Translations under genes and position numbers: made by a program | Assembly: GCA_026413225.1 (NCBI GenBank) | Contig: CM048560.1 | Span: 13,596,001 to 13,660,000, forward strand | Direction: 5' to 3' | Origin: Otis tarda | Lineage: Eukaryota; Chordata; Aves; Otidiformes; Otididae | Length of the DNA: 64,000 nucleotides | Notes under the pieces: model-generated | Database searches by the model: none | What the model was told of the DNA's origin: nothing | The model's input: the letters and a program-made list of their open reading frames with translations, nothing else | In this document: piece by piece, positions 53,030 to 64,000 of the stretch | Numbering within the stretch: position 1 is the first letter of the stretch | How the letters are laid out: every line of letters starts with the position of its first letter

Positions 53030-53335
53030 TCACCAGTCAGCGTACTCCCTGTCCACCACATCCCCAACTACACACCTTATCGACCGAGTGATGATGTGTG
53101 GGCATCCTCCCGTCCCTCTATGGTCAGTGTGGAAGAGCTGCAGCCAGGCAGCGCAGGTGCCCCAGCCAAGATGAGAGAGAGGAGGTGGAAGGCTCGGCCA
53201 ATCCGCAGCAAGGCGGGGAGCCAGCGCGGCCAATCGGGGCCAACCATGCTTCTGCCGTGGAAATTAGGACACCGCAGGTGGGACTCTCCTGCCCAGATGG
53301 GATGATGACAACACACACTCCTCATAGGTGAATCA
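53030..53335. other. GC-rich patch with CCAAT motifs
   Basis: A locally GC- and CpG-rich 300-bp block in AT-rich surroundings, with GGCCAATCCG near 53197 and GGCCAATCGGGGCCAACC near 53229. It lies 2.7-3.0 kb upstream of the start codon. It could be a promoter element, a 5' non-coding exon region or an unrecognised transposon fragment; the sequence alone does not decide. Confidence 0.4.
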
Positions 53336-56300
53336 TGCCCCCTCTGACCTTTACCTAGGCATCTGTGATAGGTAACGCTTCTGAAGTTTGATAGCCTAAA
53401 CTAGTATGTTGACTAAAATCTAATCTTACTAATATTTCATGAGCAGTTCCAGTAAAATATTCTATGCTAGTGTGTTTAATTTGACTTCAGAGTATTCTGC
53501 TGCTAGTTTTTCACTTTACTCCTTTCTTACAGTTGAAGAAGACATAGAAAATTCCAATCATCATAACACCACCAAGCATCTTCTCACAGCAAAGAGTTAA
53601 TGAGGCTATTTTACCTCATGTACCTTGTGGGAAGGATCTGAAGTTATTGCATCTGACCCGCATTAAGGACTAAACAGTTTTGTTGGCTTTTTTTTCCTTC
53701 AAAAGCATTTTCACAAGCTCTCCGCTGGGAGAAATCCAAAAGCTGGATGACATGAGACAGACATTTCTATTTAACCAAGGAATACCAGGAAATCCATGAA
53801 TCAAAGGCTGTTCATGAGAAACTTCTTCAACTTCTTGATGTTTATGTATCTAAAATGCACTTAAAATTCAAAATGCTGATAGCATTTTAAGAACACTGTC
53901 TATTTTTAAGATTTAGCATTTTTAACTAACTGTATTCTCTTTCAGTTAATCACTTTTAATTAACAAGTAGCATTTTATTTACATTATTCCATTATGAAAG
54001 GCATTATTTCCTATCTGCTACTATCCATTGGGGAAGAGATCATAATCTTTCTTCTCTTACTGTACCACCAGACTTACCATTGATACCACTGTTATAATTA
54101 GTAATTTTAAAATGCACACTACACACCACAAATGCAATAGCATACTGGCAACGCTGTCAAATAAATGACACAGTAAAAGAATGTCAACTGATTGCATTAG
54201 AAACACATAAACAAAGAGACGGGGTCTTACAAATGCATATATGCAACACCTCCTTCAGCACCAGCTAGGCGACACTGAGAGGTAACCAGAGGGATCAGAA
54301 CTATCACTCCAGGCTGCTCTGAGCAGCAATGAGTATGAATATGAATATTTGGTTTGACGAGCAGCTATATAAATGTCAGACAATGAAGTGCTGTAATCTC
54401 GGTAATATTATAGCTACAAGCAAAGATAAGGCAAACAATATGCTTATGTTGCCTATAACACTATTAAAGTACTATACTGAGTAAGTTGGTAAAGACTCAA
54501 ACCATTAGGTTACAATGTGAGAGTTGTAAACCTGCTGTTACAGCTCTTACACAACATACTGCTTGTGGTTTATTTCAAAGAAACACTATTTCCACTGACT
54601 CAAACATGGGACAGTGATTCAGTATTAATTTACCTGTATTCCAGAATTGCCAGTTAAAAAAAAAAAAAAAAGTCTTTTGCAGGTCTCCACACTTGAAAGA
54701 GCAATCCCGAGATCACAAATCAAATATTGACTGAACTAGTGGTGAATTCCTGACTCTGGTGAAACTATGACTGCAAAGTCTGCTGTGTACTGAAACTACT
54801 CTGCAAGTGCAGATCAACCCAACGCTGTATGCACCTGGACTTCCCTGGTGCTTGGAATGCCTTCAATGCATATTCCTGTGGGAATCTTCCACAAGTCAGA
54901 GAACATGGGAGAGAGGGCAGAGTCCAGGACAATGAAAGGAAGGGGATCCCTACTGTGCAGTGGGTGGAAATTTTAAAGGGTACATGGTGGACAAAGAGGA
55001 GGCCATCTACCCACCTAAGCAAAAGAGTATCTTCTTGAATAGAGGACTGCAAACCCTGGCAGAGTTTTCTAGAAATACTTTATTTCTACTAAAGGCTGTT
55101 TACACTACATCAGAGGAAGCAGCCTGTTTTCTTTTTCCTCACTGACATTAGGATGTCCAACTGCCCTCATGACCCTTAACAGCCTTCAGCTTGCTCTCTA
55201 CAACTTCTGAGCCAAAGATTATTTTTGAGCTTGTAACTTACATTGCAACTGGAAATGGTAGAAAGCATAACAAAGCTTCAGCTAATGTCAACATACATAC
55301 ATAAATAAGGTAAAAGACGTGAGGGTTATTTTTGTCAGGGACTGGTATCATTATCAAACTGCTTTGATGTCTCCAGTACACAGTACTAGTACACCACTGA
55401 GTCTTGGACTTTGCAAGAGAATTTACAAACTAATTGCTTGGATACCTCACGTGTTCTGGGAGACAATGAATGATAAAACAGTAACCACTCCAAAATTATT
55501 TCAGAGAAAAAGTGTATAAAAAGTGGTTGTATAGATACGAAGAGGTGAGATTATAACGAAATACATCATTTGTTGAGACCTCCAAACTGACTCTGTTTCA
55601 CAATAAAAGTGAATGGGAAGGGAGAGAAAGAAAATGTTTCTTCCAAACAGTATTTTCCACAATTCTGACAAAAAACTATTATTACTGAACATCCTTGCCT
55701 CCTTTTACGTGTCAGCTGTCTTCCAAGCTCTCCCTGTCCTTTTCTTTGTTTTCTCCTTGCTCAAAAGGGAAGGCCAAGAAAAATTCTTATAAATGTTTAA
55801 AATAAAATTTGCCTTCCTGAGTCAAAAGACATTTCTGCAATATCCTCCATCTCATCTCCAAATGAAAGTGGTTTGCTCCATGTACAGTATTAGTGCTATT
55901 AGGAGGATGTTGTCATTGTTGCAATCCTCGAGCATACTTTCTGTAGCTCAAAAGGACTCAATTTAAGTTATTTTGAAACATATTCTATAGTCTGAATTTA
56001 GTGTTGCGGATTCTTAATAAGCTATGTGAATTGTATGATAATGATTACATAAAGAGATATATTTATTTACTTTTCCTTCAAAACCAGTATTTCTTCTGCC
56101 TTATACAACTGTGTCAATATTTATATCCTATTTCCAAGCCCTTTAAGTATTGCTACATTTTTTTATTATAAGAGAACATTATACTTCCTACGTTCAATAA
56201 TTATATGATCTTCTTAAAAATACACCAACAGATCATGGAGTAGAGTTACTTAGTGCTCAAAATAGCTCTAGCTATAACTAAGTATAGTGTTGTTCTTCAG

Positions 56301-58214
56301 AAAAAGATTATTACATTAAAATACTGCATTGTAAGAACTAACTAAAATTTACATAGTGTAAAATTATGGAAATTATGGAAATACAGGAAATGTACTCTTG
56401 AAAAATGTGTAACTATCTGATAATTCAGTAAACCAGTAATTTATATATTTTTCTAGGAAAAAAAAAAAAGAAAATTATCCTTTCTCACATATTAAAAATT
56501 TCCAACTCCTTGCTGTCTTTAATTTCTTGTCTTTGCTCATGTTAGTGCTCTTCTTGTCTGATTTAAACCTTGCCAACATTAATGTAGGTCTGGTACTCTA
56601 TAAATAACATAATGTTCCACACCCTGAAAGTCCTAGTCATATGATGTCATTGGGAGCCTTACATGAGAATTAGTGAGCAAAAAAAAAAAAGGTGTGTGAC
56701 TTGAATACAAAAAAGCAGAAAGGGAGTGATCAAGTGGATTACCTTCTACTGAACTTTTTTGCCACAGTAGAGATGAGGGCAAAAAAGACTGTGTGTAGCT
56801 TATCAATGCCATACACTTAGGTGCTGCTCAGGAGAAACACCCGACATGAACAGCACATACAACAGCAATGATATGTGAACATTGCGTCATCTTATCTCAT
56901 GCATTGTGCAAGCTACCAAGCAGTATTGTCCCTATATGCTTCTAAGGTGAGTGCTTGGGTGTGACTGCAAATGTATGCAGTACTTCATATAAGCCACAGC
57001 GACTGCCATTTGTTAGGGACCTACCAGACTCTATATTCAGATTTAAGTAAACGTAAAAATCTGTTCGCGGAATGGAAGACATTACAGAAGAGGGATCCCA
57101 TTACTAAGGTATGCAGTCCAAAAGAAAACTGGAGCCTTAATATCAACAATCAAAATCCATTGTTTTCACAGTCATAGAGAAGCTAAATGGTCTCTCTTAC
57201 ACGTATCACCCCTGGGTATATTCTGTTTGTAAGTAATTTGTATCTATGGACCCAGAATACTCCAAGCATACCTGAAATACGTTTACCCGCAATTTGTAAT
57301 TCCCTGTGGCCTAGAGGATTCACCTGTTCAGTGCAGCTAATGCAATGCTTATACATGCCGGTGTGGGCCACTCATGAGTGAGCAGTTAACGTTCAGTAAT
57401 AAAAGTTTAGCTTTAGAGCTTCTACCAATCTGACAGTAATGGGTCAAAAATATTGTAGCTACATGATACAAAACACTGACTGGTATAAACTCACTTTGCT
57501 TATGCACTCTCATTCAATCAAAAATTCTGGCTGCTTAGGCTAACTGAGTTTTGGCTAATTTGAGAGAAATGTTGTTGCATGTCCATAACTGATACCCATG
57601 AAATCTGCACTACTATGTGATCAAACAACACACAGATCTTAAGTTAATAAGCATAGAGCTGCAGCTTACAACAGTTTCTTTCAATTTCCTAGGCCAAGAG
57701 GGAGATTCTTACACTAGTGAACGTTCCTTTGGACTTCAAAATCAACTTAAACACTTGGGATCCTCTTCTTTGAAACTATAACTAAAGGACGTTTGTTACT
57801 TATCTTTATGTCAATCTATACAGGAACTTCCCAGGTAAGATAATGTGATAGTAGCTTTGGAGAGTCTCGAGTTCGTCATTCGTAGAAGCCAAAAAGCAAC
57901 CATCACAGAAAGAGGCATACTTTTTTGATAGGCAGAGAGGTTGTCTAATTTTACCTAACAACATGTGCACAATTGCTTGAATACAAGAGCATAAAGGAAG
58001 CAGAGGAAAAAGAGAAGGTATGATGGGCTCATGTGGTTTCTGACAATATCAGATTCCCAAGCAATAGCCAGTTACTAATATATTCTCCAGGACATGATCA
58101 ACAAGACATTTGATATTGTACAGGTTTCCAGCAATAAATAACCACGCTTCCACTGCATTTTTTGTATTTGTCTCTGAACACACCTTGAAAACAGTAATGA
58201 AGTAATCCCCACAG
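53336..58214. other. Intergenic, no gene seen
   Basis: AT-rich sequence with short A and T runs. Open frames are short and show no family resemblance. A donor-like CAG/GTAAAT on the minus strand after 54632 could belong to a distant 5' non-coding exon. Confidence 0.5.
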
Positions 58215-58380
58215 CTCCTTATGAAGCAGGGAAGTGTTATTATTTGTATCTAAATCTGCAGATGAGGAAACCAAGTCACAGAGGGATTAAGTGACTCGGC
58301 CAAGGTCATACAGAAAGTCTGCTGCCACTCATGGTATGCGTCAGTCTTTGTCAGCACTCAGTGACACTCCCTGAAAAGTT
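58215..58380 (-). mobile_element. MIR/CORE-SINE relic
   Basis: GCAGATGAGGAAACCAAGTC, then ACAGAGGGATTAAGTGACT and CCAAGGTCATACAG match the remembered reverse strand of the MIR core. It is an old, diverged copy. Confidence 0.72.
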
Positions 58381-58810
58381 CACTCAACCCCTTTCTCTGT
58401 GTATGCCAGCATCTTTAAGATTTCATAAGTATACTCTTCCACAGTAACCCTGGCTGAAAGAAGAAACTTCTTCAGCCCAGGTGAGACGCAGGCTGAGCAT
58501 GATCGCCAGTTAATGGCTTTACTGCTGTTTCATTTAGGACTCCTGGTCATCGCCAGGATTCTACTTTCGTTTCGCCTCTGACAGGAATTCCTCCTAATGG
58601 ACTCCTCTAATTTAAAACTTTGCAGCTGGACAGGATAATATTGCACACATAGACCATACAATAAATACATGCAGTAATTATTTTCAAAGATACATATGTA
58701 TTTCTCTCAGAACACACACAGGACACAAACCTCCTAATTTCTACTCCTGCATTTAAAAATTCCTACACAATACAAATCAGCTTAAAGTTTCATACAATTC
58801 ATGTCATACT

Positions 58811-58830
58811 ATGTGTATATATATACACAT
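58811..58830. repeat. 20-bp perfect palindrome
   Basis: ATGTGTATATATATACACAT is self-complementary. It looks like a TG/TA microsatellite turn-around. Confidence 0.9.
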
Positions 58831-60269
58831 ACAGACAAACCACAAACAGCATAATACCTCCTGTACAGTTATACTACAGATGGAAATGTCTAAGTAGATA
58901 ACCCTTACAGTAAAAAAAATTGCAAAAATAATCTTAAAAAACACACATGCTAAAGTATTTCAATTTTACAGTATCTTTACAATAATAATCTCTGATATAT
59001 TTTATGTATAAGCATTTATGTAATTTCATTATGTGTGTGTGTATAAGAATAGTTAGTGTACTTAGTTCAGGCGATGTCTAAGGTGAAAAACTTAAGTGCT
59101 GATCATAATTTCACTTTCTCCTTGCTGGTAAAGCAGAAACTTGAGCTTTGTCTTAGATTTTCGCTTGCCCATACTCTGTCTTGAGTTATGAAATTTCTTC
59201 ATATCTTCCTCACCTTAATTTTTCTGTTCCTGAATTTGAACAAACACCCTGAATCTTTTATTTCAAAACTCTACTTTGTGCATGTAACAATGGAATTTTT
59301 TTTTACTGTTCAATAGTTTGTAAATTATACACTTTGAAATTTCAAAAGACCTTGATAGCAGAAATACCTTTTGTGATTTACTTTATTTTTAACTTACATT
59401 ATGTTAATTTGCATTTCATATGCAGATTAGGAAAGAGTCTTTCCACTCTATGCTGGTCTTTTTGGAAGATTAACATGGCAGACAATAAATAGAGCAACGA
59501 ACTCTGTGAAGTAAAAAGCTGAGGTCAGTAACAAATAGTCAATGTGAATTTGGGGGAATTGTGGTTAACCCATAAGGAGAAATTAGCTGTGTTGGATGGG
59601 GAAAGAGAGAAACATTACTCTTTCATCTGTGTTAAACTATAGATTGAGAAACTGGACACAGCCCATGAATTAGCAATTAAATACAGGCCTCCTCATACAC
59701 AGCAAAGGAATTACCATGGATACATATACGGGCCACAGAACTCATCTATGCCTTTTTCACAGACTCGAGAAGAGACAACACCGCTATCAGCCCCAGTGAC
59801 CCACACAGTGAAGACTACATTTTGCTCAGTTTAAACAGAAATGCTGGCATTCAGCCACAGCCAAATCAAGAAGCCCAAGAATAAGTCCGTATGTTCAAGA
59901 CTCAAGACCAGATTAAAGCTGTTTCTTCTGTGCTGGTCATACTAGATTTCTGGTGCTGCATCAAACTGCTGAAATTCCCCTTTCCTTCCCTCACCTTCTT
60001 CAAAATCAGGTCTAGGATTCGTGCATTCTTCGTAACCTATCTCTACTTAAAAGCAATCCTATACCAGTAATATCTCAGTTCCTCCATTATATTAGTAGAA
60101 AATAAACAGAGCCACTCTTGTTTTTTTTTTCTTACACTGATTCAGTAATGCACTTTTTCAGTTCATGCATTAGTAGTGCTGCTCTATAACCAGGTGTGAC
60201 TTTTCTTTGGGACAGAGAGAGTCCTTTTGTAAACAAAAGAACAGGCATGCAAGCTGGGGGAGCTACCAT

Positions 60270-60445
60270 CTGTTCCTTGCTCTGTCACAAATTTCCTGTG
60301 TGACTCCAGCAAGTCACTAATCTCTATATGCCTCATCTAGAAAATGGGATAATGATATTTAACTATTTCATTGGGAGGCTTAATGGTTGTGAAATGTGCT
60401 GAGCTCTTTGGATAGAAGGAAGCTGCTGTCAGAGTAAGAGTAATA
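60270..60445 (+). mobile_element. MIR/CORE-SINE relic
   Basis: TGTGTGACTCCAGCAAGTCACT, then CCTCATCTAGAAAATGGGAT and GGAGGCTTAATGGTTGTGAAATGTGCTGAG follow the MIR sense order (core, then TTAA...GCGCTnAG-like tail). It is diverged. Confidence 0.72.
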
Positions 60446-63400
60446 GCATGATTATGTTTGCTGGGAAGGTTTTAGGAGAGTCACTTTGTAACATCAATAT
60501 CACTACATAGACAAGTCTGGCTAGTCAAGTGAGTCACTTGCCAAGAAATTTGTGTTTTACTTCACTTGCGGTATCTATGCATACTGTCTGGACCCCAAAG
60601 TCAAGAGGAATTGTTAACACCCTGTAAGTCTGTGGAAAGAGATACCTTATTTAGAGAATGACACATGCTTTCTCTAGTCTTAGAATCTAACTGCAAGCAC
60701 TAGCCTACAAAAGATTTAGAAACATGCCTATGGGCTTTGAAATCTGCTACAGACTAGTACATCCCACTATATGACAGATCAGAGTCATAGATAGCACAGA
60801 TATTAGCTCCTTGTTGATTTTTCCCTCTGATATTCTAAAAGAAAATGGGTCTTGAACTAATGTATCTGGCATTCACATACTCTTATTCAAGAACACAGCT
60901 TTGGATTCTAAATGAATTTGTGAAAAATGATCTAATTCATTCAGTCAGTGCGAATCACAGATGTTTAGAACAGCTAAAAAAAAACATATAACCTTTTTTG
61001 AAACTTCTCTACGGATGTAGATACCTAATGTTAAACACATATACTCAGCAGTTCTAACTTCCCAAAGCCTCACCTCTCTCCAGTGTCCCATTCTCTCCCT
61101 CCTTCTCATCAATATTTCCTGTGTTTGTTTTTTTTTTAGGTTTATATCCCTTTAACTGAGAAGAGAGCATGACATCAAATACTCTCCTATGCTGCTTTTG
61201 GCCAGCATAATATGAAAAATGTTGTGACTATCTCCTACAGCCTCAAACAACTCATGCTGACAAAATGACTAGTAACTTAATTTTGGGCAACAACTTGAAG
61301 CTCATTCTTCTGCTTCCACCACAGCAATCCTCATTTCAATTATGATAAGGGATTAATATTGGTCACCTAAATCCTCTGTGATGTGTTAATGTTGGTACAA
61401 CATCAATGAACGTGTGCTGTTTTCTCTTCAAATTAAAAGGTCACCTAAAGTAAATATACCTGTTTACATACACTGTTTGTAAATACCTAATACTCCACTA
61501 CTGATACCTTAAAAAATTAGTGATATTCACAGCCAGTACCTTGACTACAGGAAAAAACCAAGCAACTTTCTTACTTGAAAAAGGAACTTAATCAAGCATT
61601 CACTTTCAGCAAATACATGTTACTAAATAACAAGGAATTAGGACAGCTTATATAATAGAGAAAATAGTATATTAAGAGCCAGAGAAAGCTATGCTTGTAT
61701 CCCTGTCTACAGAACACGTTCTCAAAAGGTAAGGTATGGCTTTCTTGAGATTACTAGGAATGTTATTACAATCATAGCAGAAATAAAGTCTTCTAATGGT
61801 AGTGGCACTAGAAACTGTGGCATTGGTCCTATCTAATAATTTCAATTCACAATGCTTTTGAAATTTAACTGAATTTTCTCTAGGAAACATTGTCCACAGG
61901 AGATCTGTATTTCAGAAAAAAATATGAGAGATCTTGGGATAAACATGAAGTTCACATATTATTCTGTCAAACACAGGGCAGCTAGCTAGCTAACCAGTTT
62001 TTAAGATTTCATTACACCATTTTGCAATCTCTCCACAGCACACAGCTGAATAAGGATCCTCTCACACCTAAGTCACATTTCATGGTTTCATATTTTAATG
62101 ATCAGGACATTCCACAACATCACTAGAGTGCCCATTTCACTGCTGTCTCGTTGGAAAGTGAGCAATTCTGAGTGGAGCCAAAAGACATGATTTAAGTAGA
62201 TTTGTAGGTAGCTGCACTTTGGAGTTCCATCACCAAATGATTTGATTCATGTCAACTCATGTAAAACAAAAGACCAGCTATAAGTGGTCAGAACTCATAT
62301 AGTAGATTAGTGGGTTAAATATTCATTCTACAACCAGCACCTTGGCAAACACCCATGAGATAATTAGTTGAAATCCCCAAAAGAAGAAAAAATTACCATT
62401 TACTATAGCAATTTTCAAGAATGCAATCACAAATGAATGTTGAAATAGGAACCTGTAACACAGGACCGCTCTGGTTGTTTCTGTTTCTCCTAGTAGCAGT
62501 ACATTAAGTACATGACAAATTATTAATTATTATGTGAAGGTTACAAATCTGATGCAGAAGCACCTGAATGGACTGCTACTCTCCTCTTACTGTTTTCTGC
62601 CTGCTTCTGTACTCCGGTGAGCCTTTGTGACAAGGACAATTTTAATATATATGTCTTCTAAAGTGCTCAATACAGGCTTTTGCAAGACACACCATAGCAA
62701 ATATACTACAGGCGACAGCATTAAACCTCTGAAAAACTTCTGGATTAACTTTACTCCAAGTTTTAAAACAAGAAGGATTCAACTGTTTGCAGATTGCTGT
62801 AAAATAGATACGCTATGACAAGGCCTAGCCAACACCTAAAACTGATCATCCATTAAAGATGCAGATTTTCTAATACGTGTTTATACTCCAGAAGCTGTGG
62901 TTCTAAAATTAAACGAGGTCACGTAAATTGCAAATATTCACTTTCAGCAAAAGGAATGCAGTAACTATACACTGTATAAACCGACATCACTGACAAGTCT
63001 ACACTTGCTTATAACAACACGGAGGTTTACAACTGAGAATGAGCCCTACTTTCAAGTCAGAAGGCAGTGTCTGCCAGCAGGACCTAACACTCAGTGGAGA
63101 AAAATGTAAGTTTGGCATGACTAAGGTAGGCATTAGAAGTTGTACAGCTAGGAGTGGATAAACTGGAACAGGCAAGGTCGGGACTATTAAAATTTGGCCT
63201 AGTTCTTCTACTGAAATGCTCACTGAAGGATTGTACAGGGACAAAGTACCATACAGTTGGTATGTAAAAAATAGTAAAAATAAACTACTCCCCAAAAAAA
63301 AAAAAAAGTGTTAGGGAGAAGAATGTGTATGACAAGTTCATGCAAAAAAAAATTAGGAAAATGTGAAGAGGCACTTAAAACACTAAAGGAAGAAATTACA

Positions 63401-64000
63401 GATTACTTATTTTCCCTTGAATCTTGCTCTCGATATGTATTTGCCTTTACAGGTGGTAAAAAAGGATATAACATTGTATAGTATGCCCAGCTCATTCTCA
63501 AACTCCCCAGTAGATTCTCCTTCCATCTAACTTGACCCGTGTGAAATTATAAAGAACATACCACACCACGCAGCTACAGAAACTACTGTGCCAAGACTGT
63601 AGAGCTCTTAAATTGTACAAACTCTTGTGCCTTGCTAAGAAGGTAGGAGCTTATAATGGCCGAAGTAATAGAAGTAAAAGAGGAGAAAGGAAATCAGAGA
63701 AATAAGACCTCCACTAGACTAAGTCCTCAAAGCAAGAACTGTAAACAGTATAGAATTTCCAGTTTAATCTTTTCAAAGCTTCAGGCCTGAGTGACCCTAA
63801 AGTAGCTCTAAAGGACTCAGAAGAAAACTAAGTGCTACCTTCAAACACAGCTCTTTCCCATTCAACTTTTGGTGAGAGCAATGAGTAGGTCTTTGAAAGT
63901 CAGAAGCTGTATGTTTTGTCCCCGTATAAACTCCCCCATACAGAGAGTTACAAGAGCAAGTCATAGATAACCAACAAAACGATCAATGGCCTAGCTACTC
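60446..64000. other. Intergenic, no gene seen
   Basis: AT-rich sequence without recognisable coding exons, RNA genes or clear repeats. Confidence 0.5.

Noticed and set aside
53030..53331. Cluster of open frames of 64-82 codons on both strands
   Set aside because: Overlapping frames in a GC-rich patch with no recognisable domain or splice context.

Overview
This is vertebrate, almost certainly bird, nuclear DNA: AT-rich, intron-dominated, with CR1 LINE 3' ends (443-520, 11482-12088, 29575-30008), a solo endogenous-retrovirus LTR with a 5-bp target duplication (2973-4121) and two relics of the ancient MIR/CORE-SINE family. There are no bacterial genes, RNA genes or CRISPR arrays. The longest open frames are repeat remnants or chance; the real coding sequence sits in exons mostly too short to stand out as open frames.

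One gene on the minus strand fills the window from 50308 to position 4 and runs off the left edge. Four ordinary exons (50113-50308, 48591-48727, 48186-48277, 47013-47121) encode a signal peptide and one complete Reeler domain, closed by a basic KSKR site. After that I can place 68 tiny exons of 18-45 nt. All are multiples of three and all introns between them are phase 0. Each encodes one Gly/Ser/Tyr/Gln-rich peptide unit, typically 13 residues ending G-G-Q, Y-G-Q or G-N-Q. The window holds 72 coding exons and about 1038 codons. The stop codon, 3'UTR and 5' non-coding exon(s) are not identified.

Layout along the gene: exons 5-15 (46.4-36.6 kb) are irregular Ser/Gly/Gln/Cys units with long introns. 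Exons 16-24 (35.6-32.1 kb) are SYGQ/GYQPQ units inside a recent intron-plus-exon duplication. Exons 25-38 (31.8-22.4 kb) are mixed G-G-S and Cys or acidic units. Exons 39-48 (20.2-17.6 kb) are [14 protein letters not shown] units in a recent four-exon tandem duplication. Exons 49-72 (16.9 kb to the left edge) are mainly the 13-residue unit [13 protein letters not shown], with a third duplication (6.7-7.4 kb versus 12.5-13.5 kb). Some units are dying: one has lost its splice donor (13007-13042), and degenerate copies lie near 20558, 21600 and perhaps 23699.

The region 50309-64000 upstream holds no gene I can support. It contains a GC-rich patch with CCAAT motifs (about 53030-53335), the two MIR relics and simple repeats. 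The predicted product is a secreted, modular protein: a Reeler domain on a long, low-complexity, Tyr/Gln/Ser/Gly tail with spaced cysteines, built by serial exon duplication. I do not recognise it as a named gene; REELD1-type Reeler proteins are the nearest family I can name for the N-terminus.
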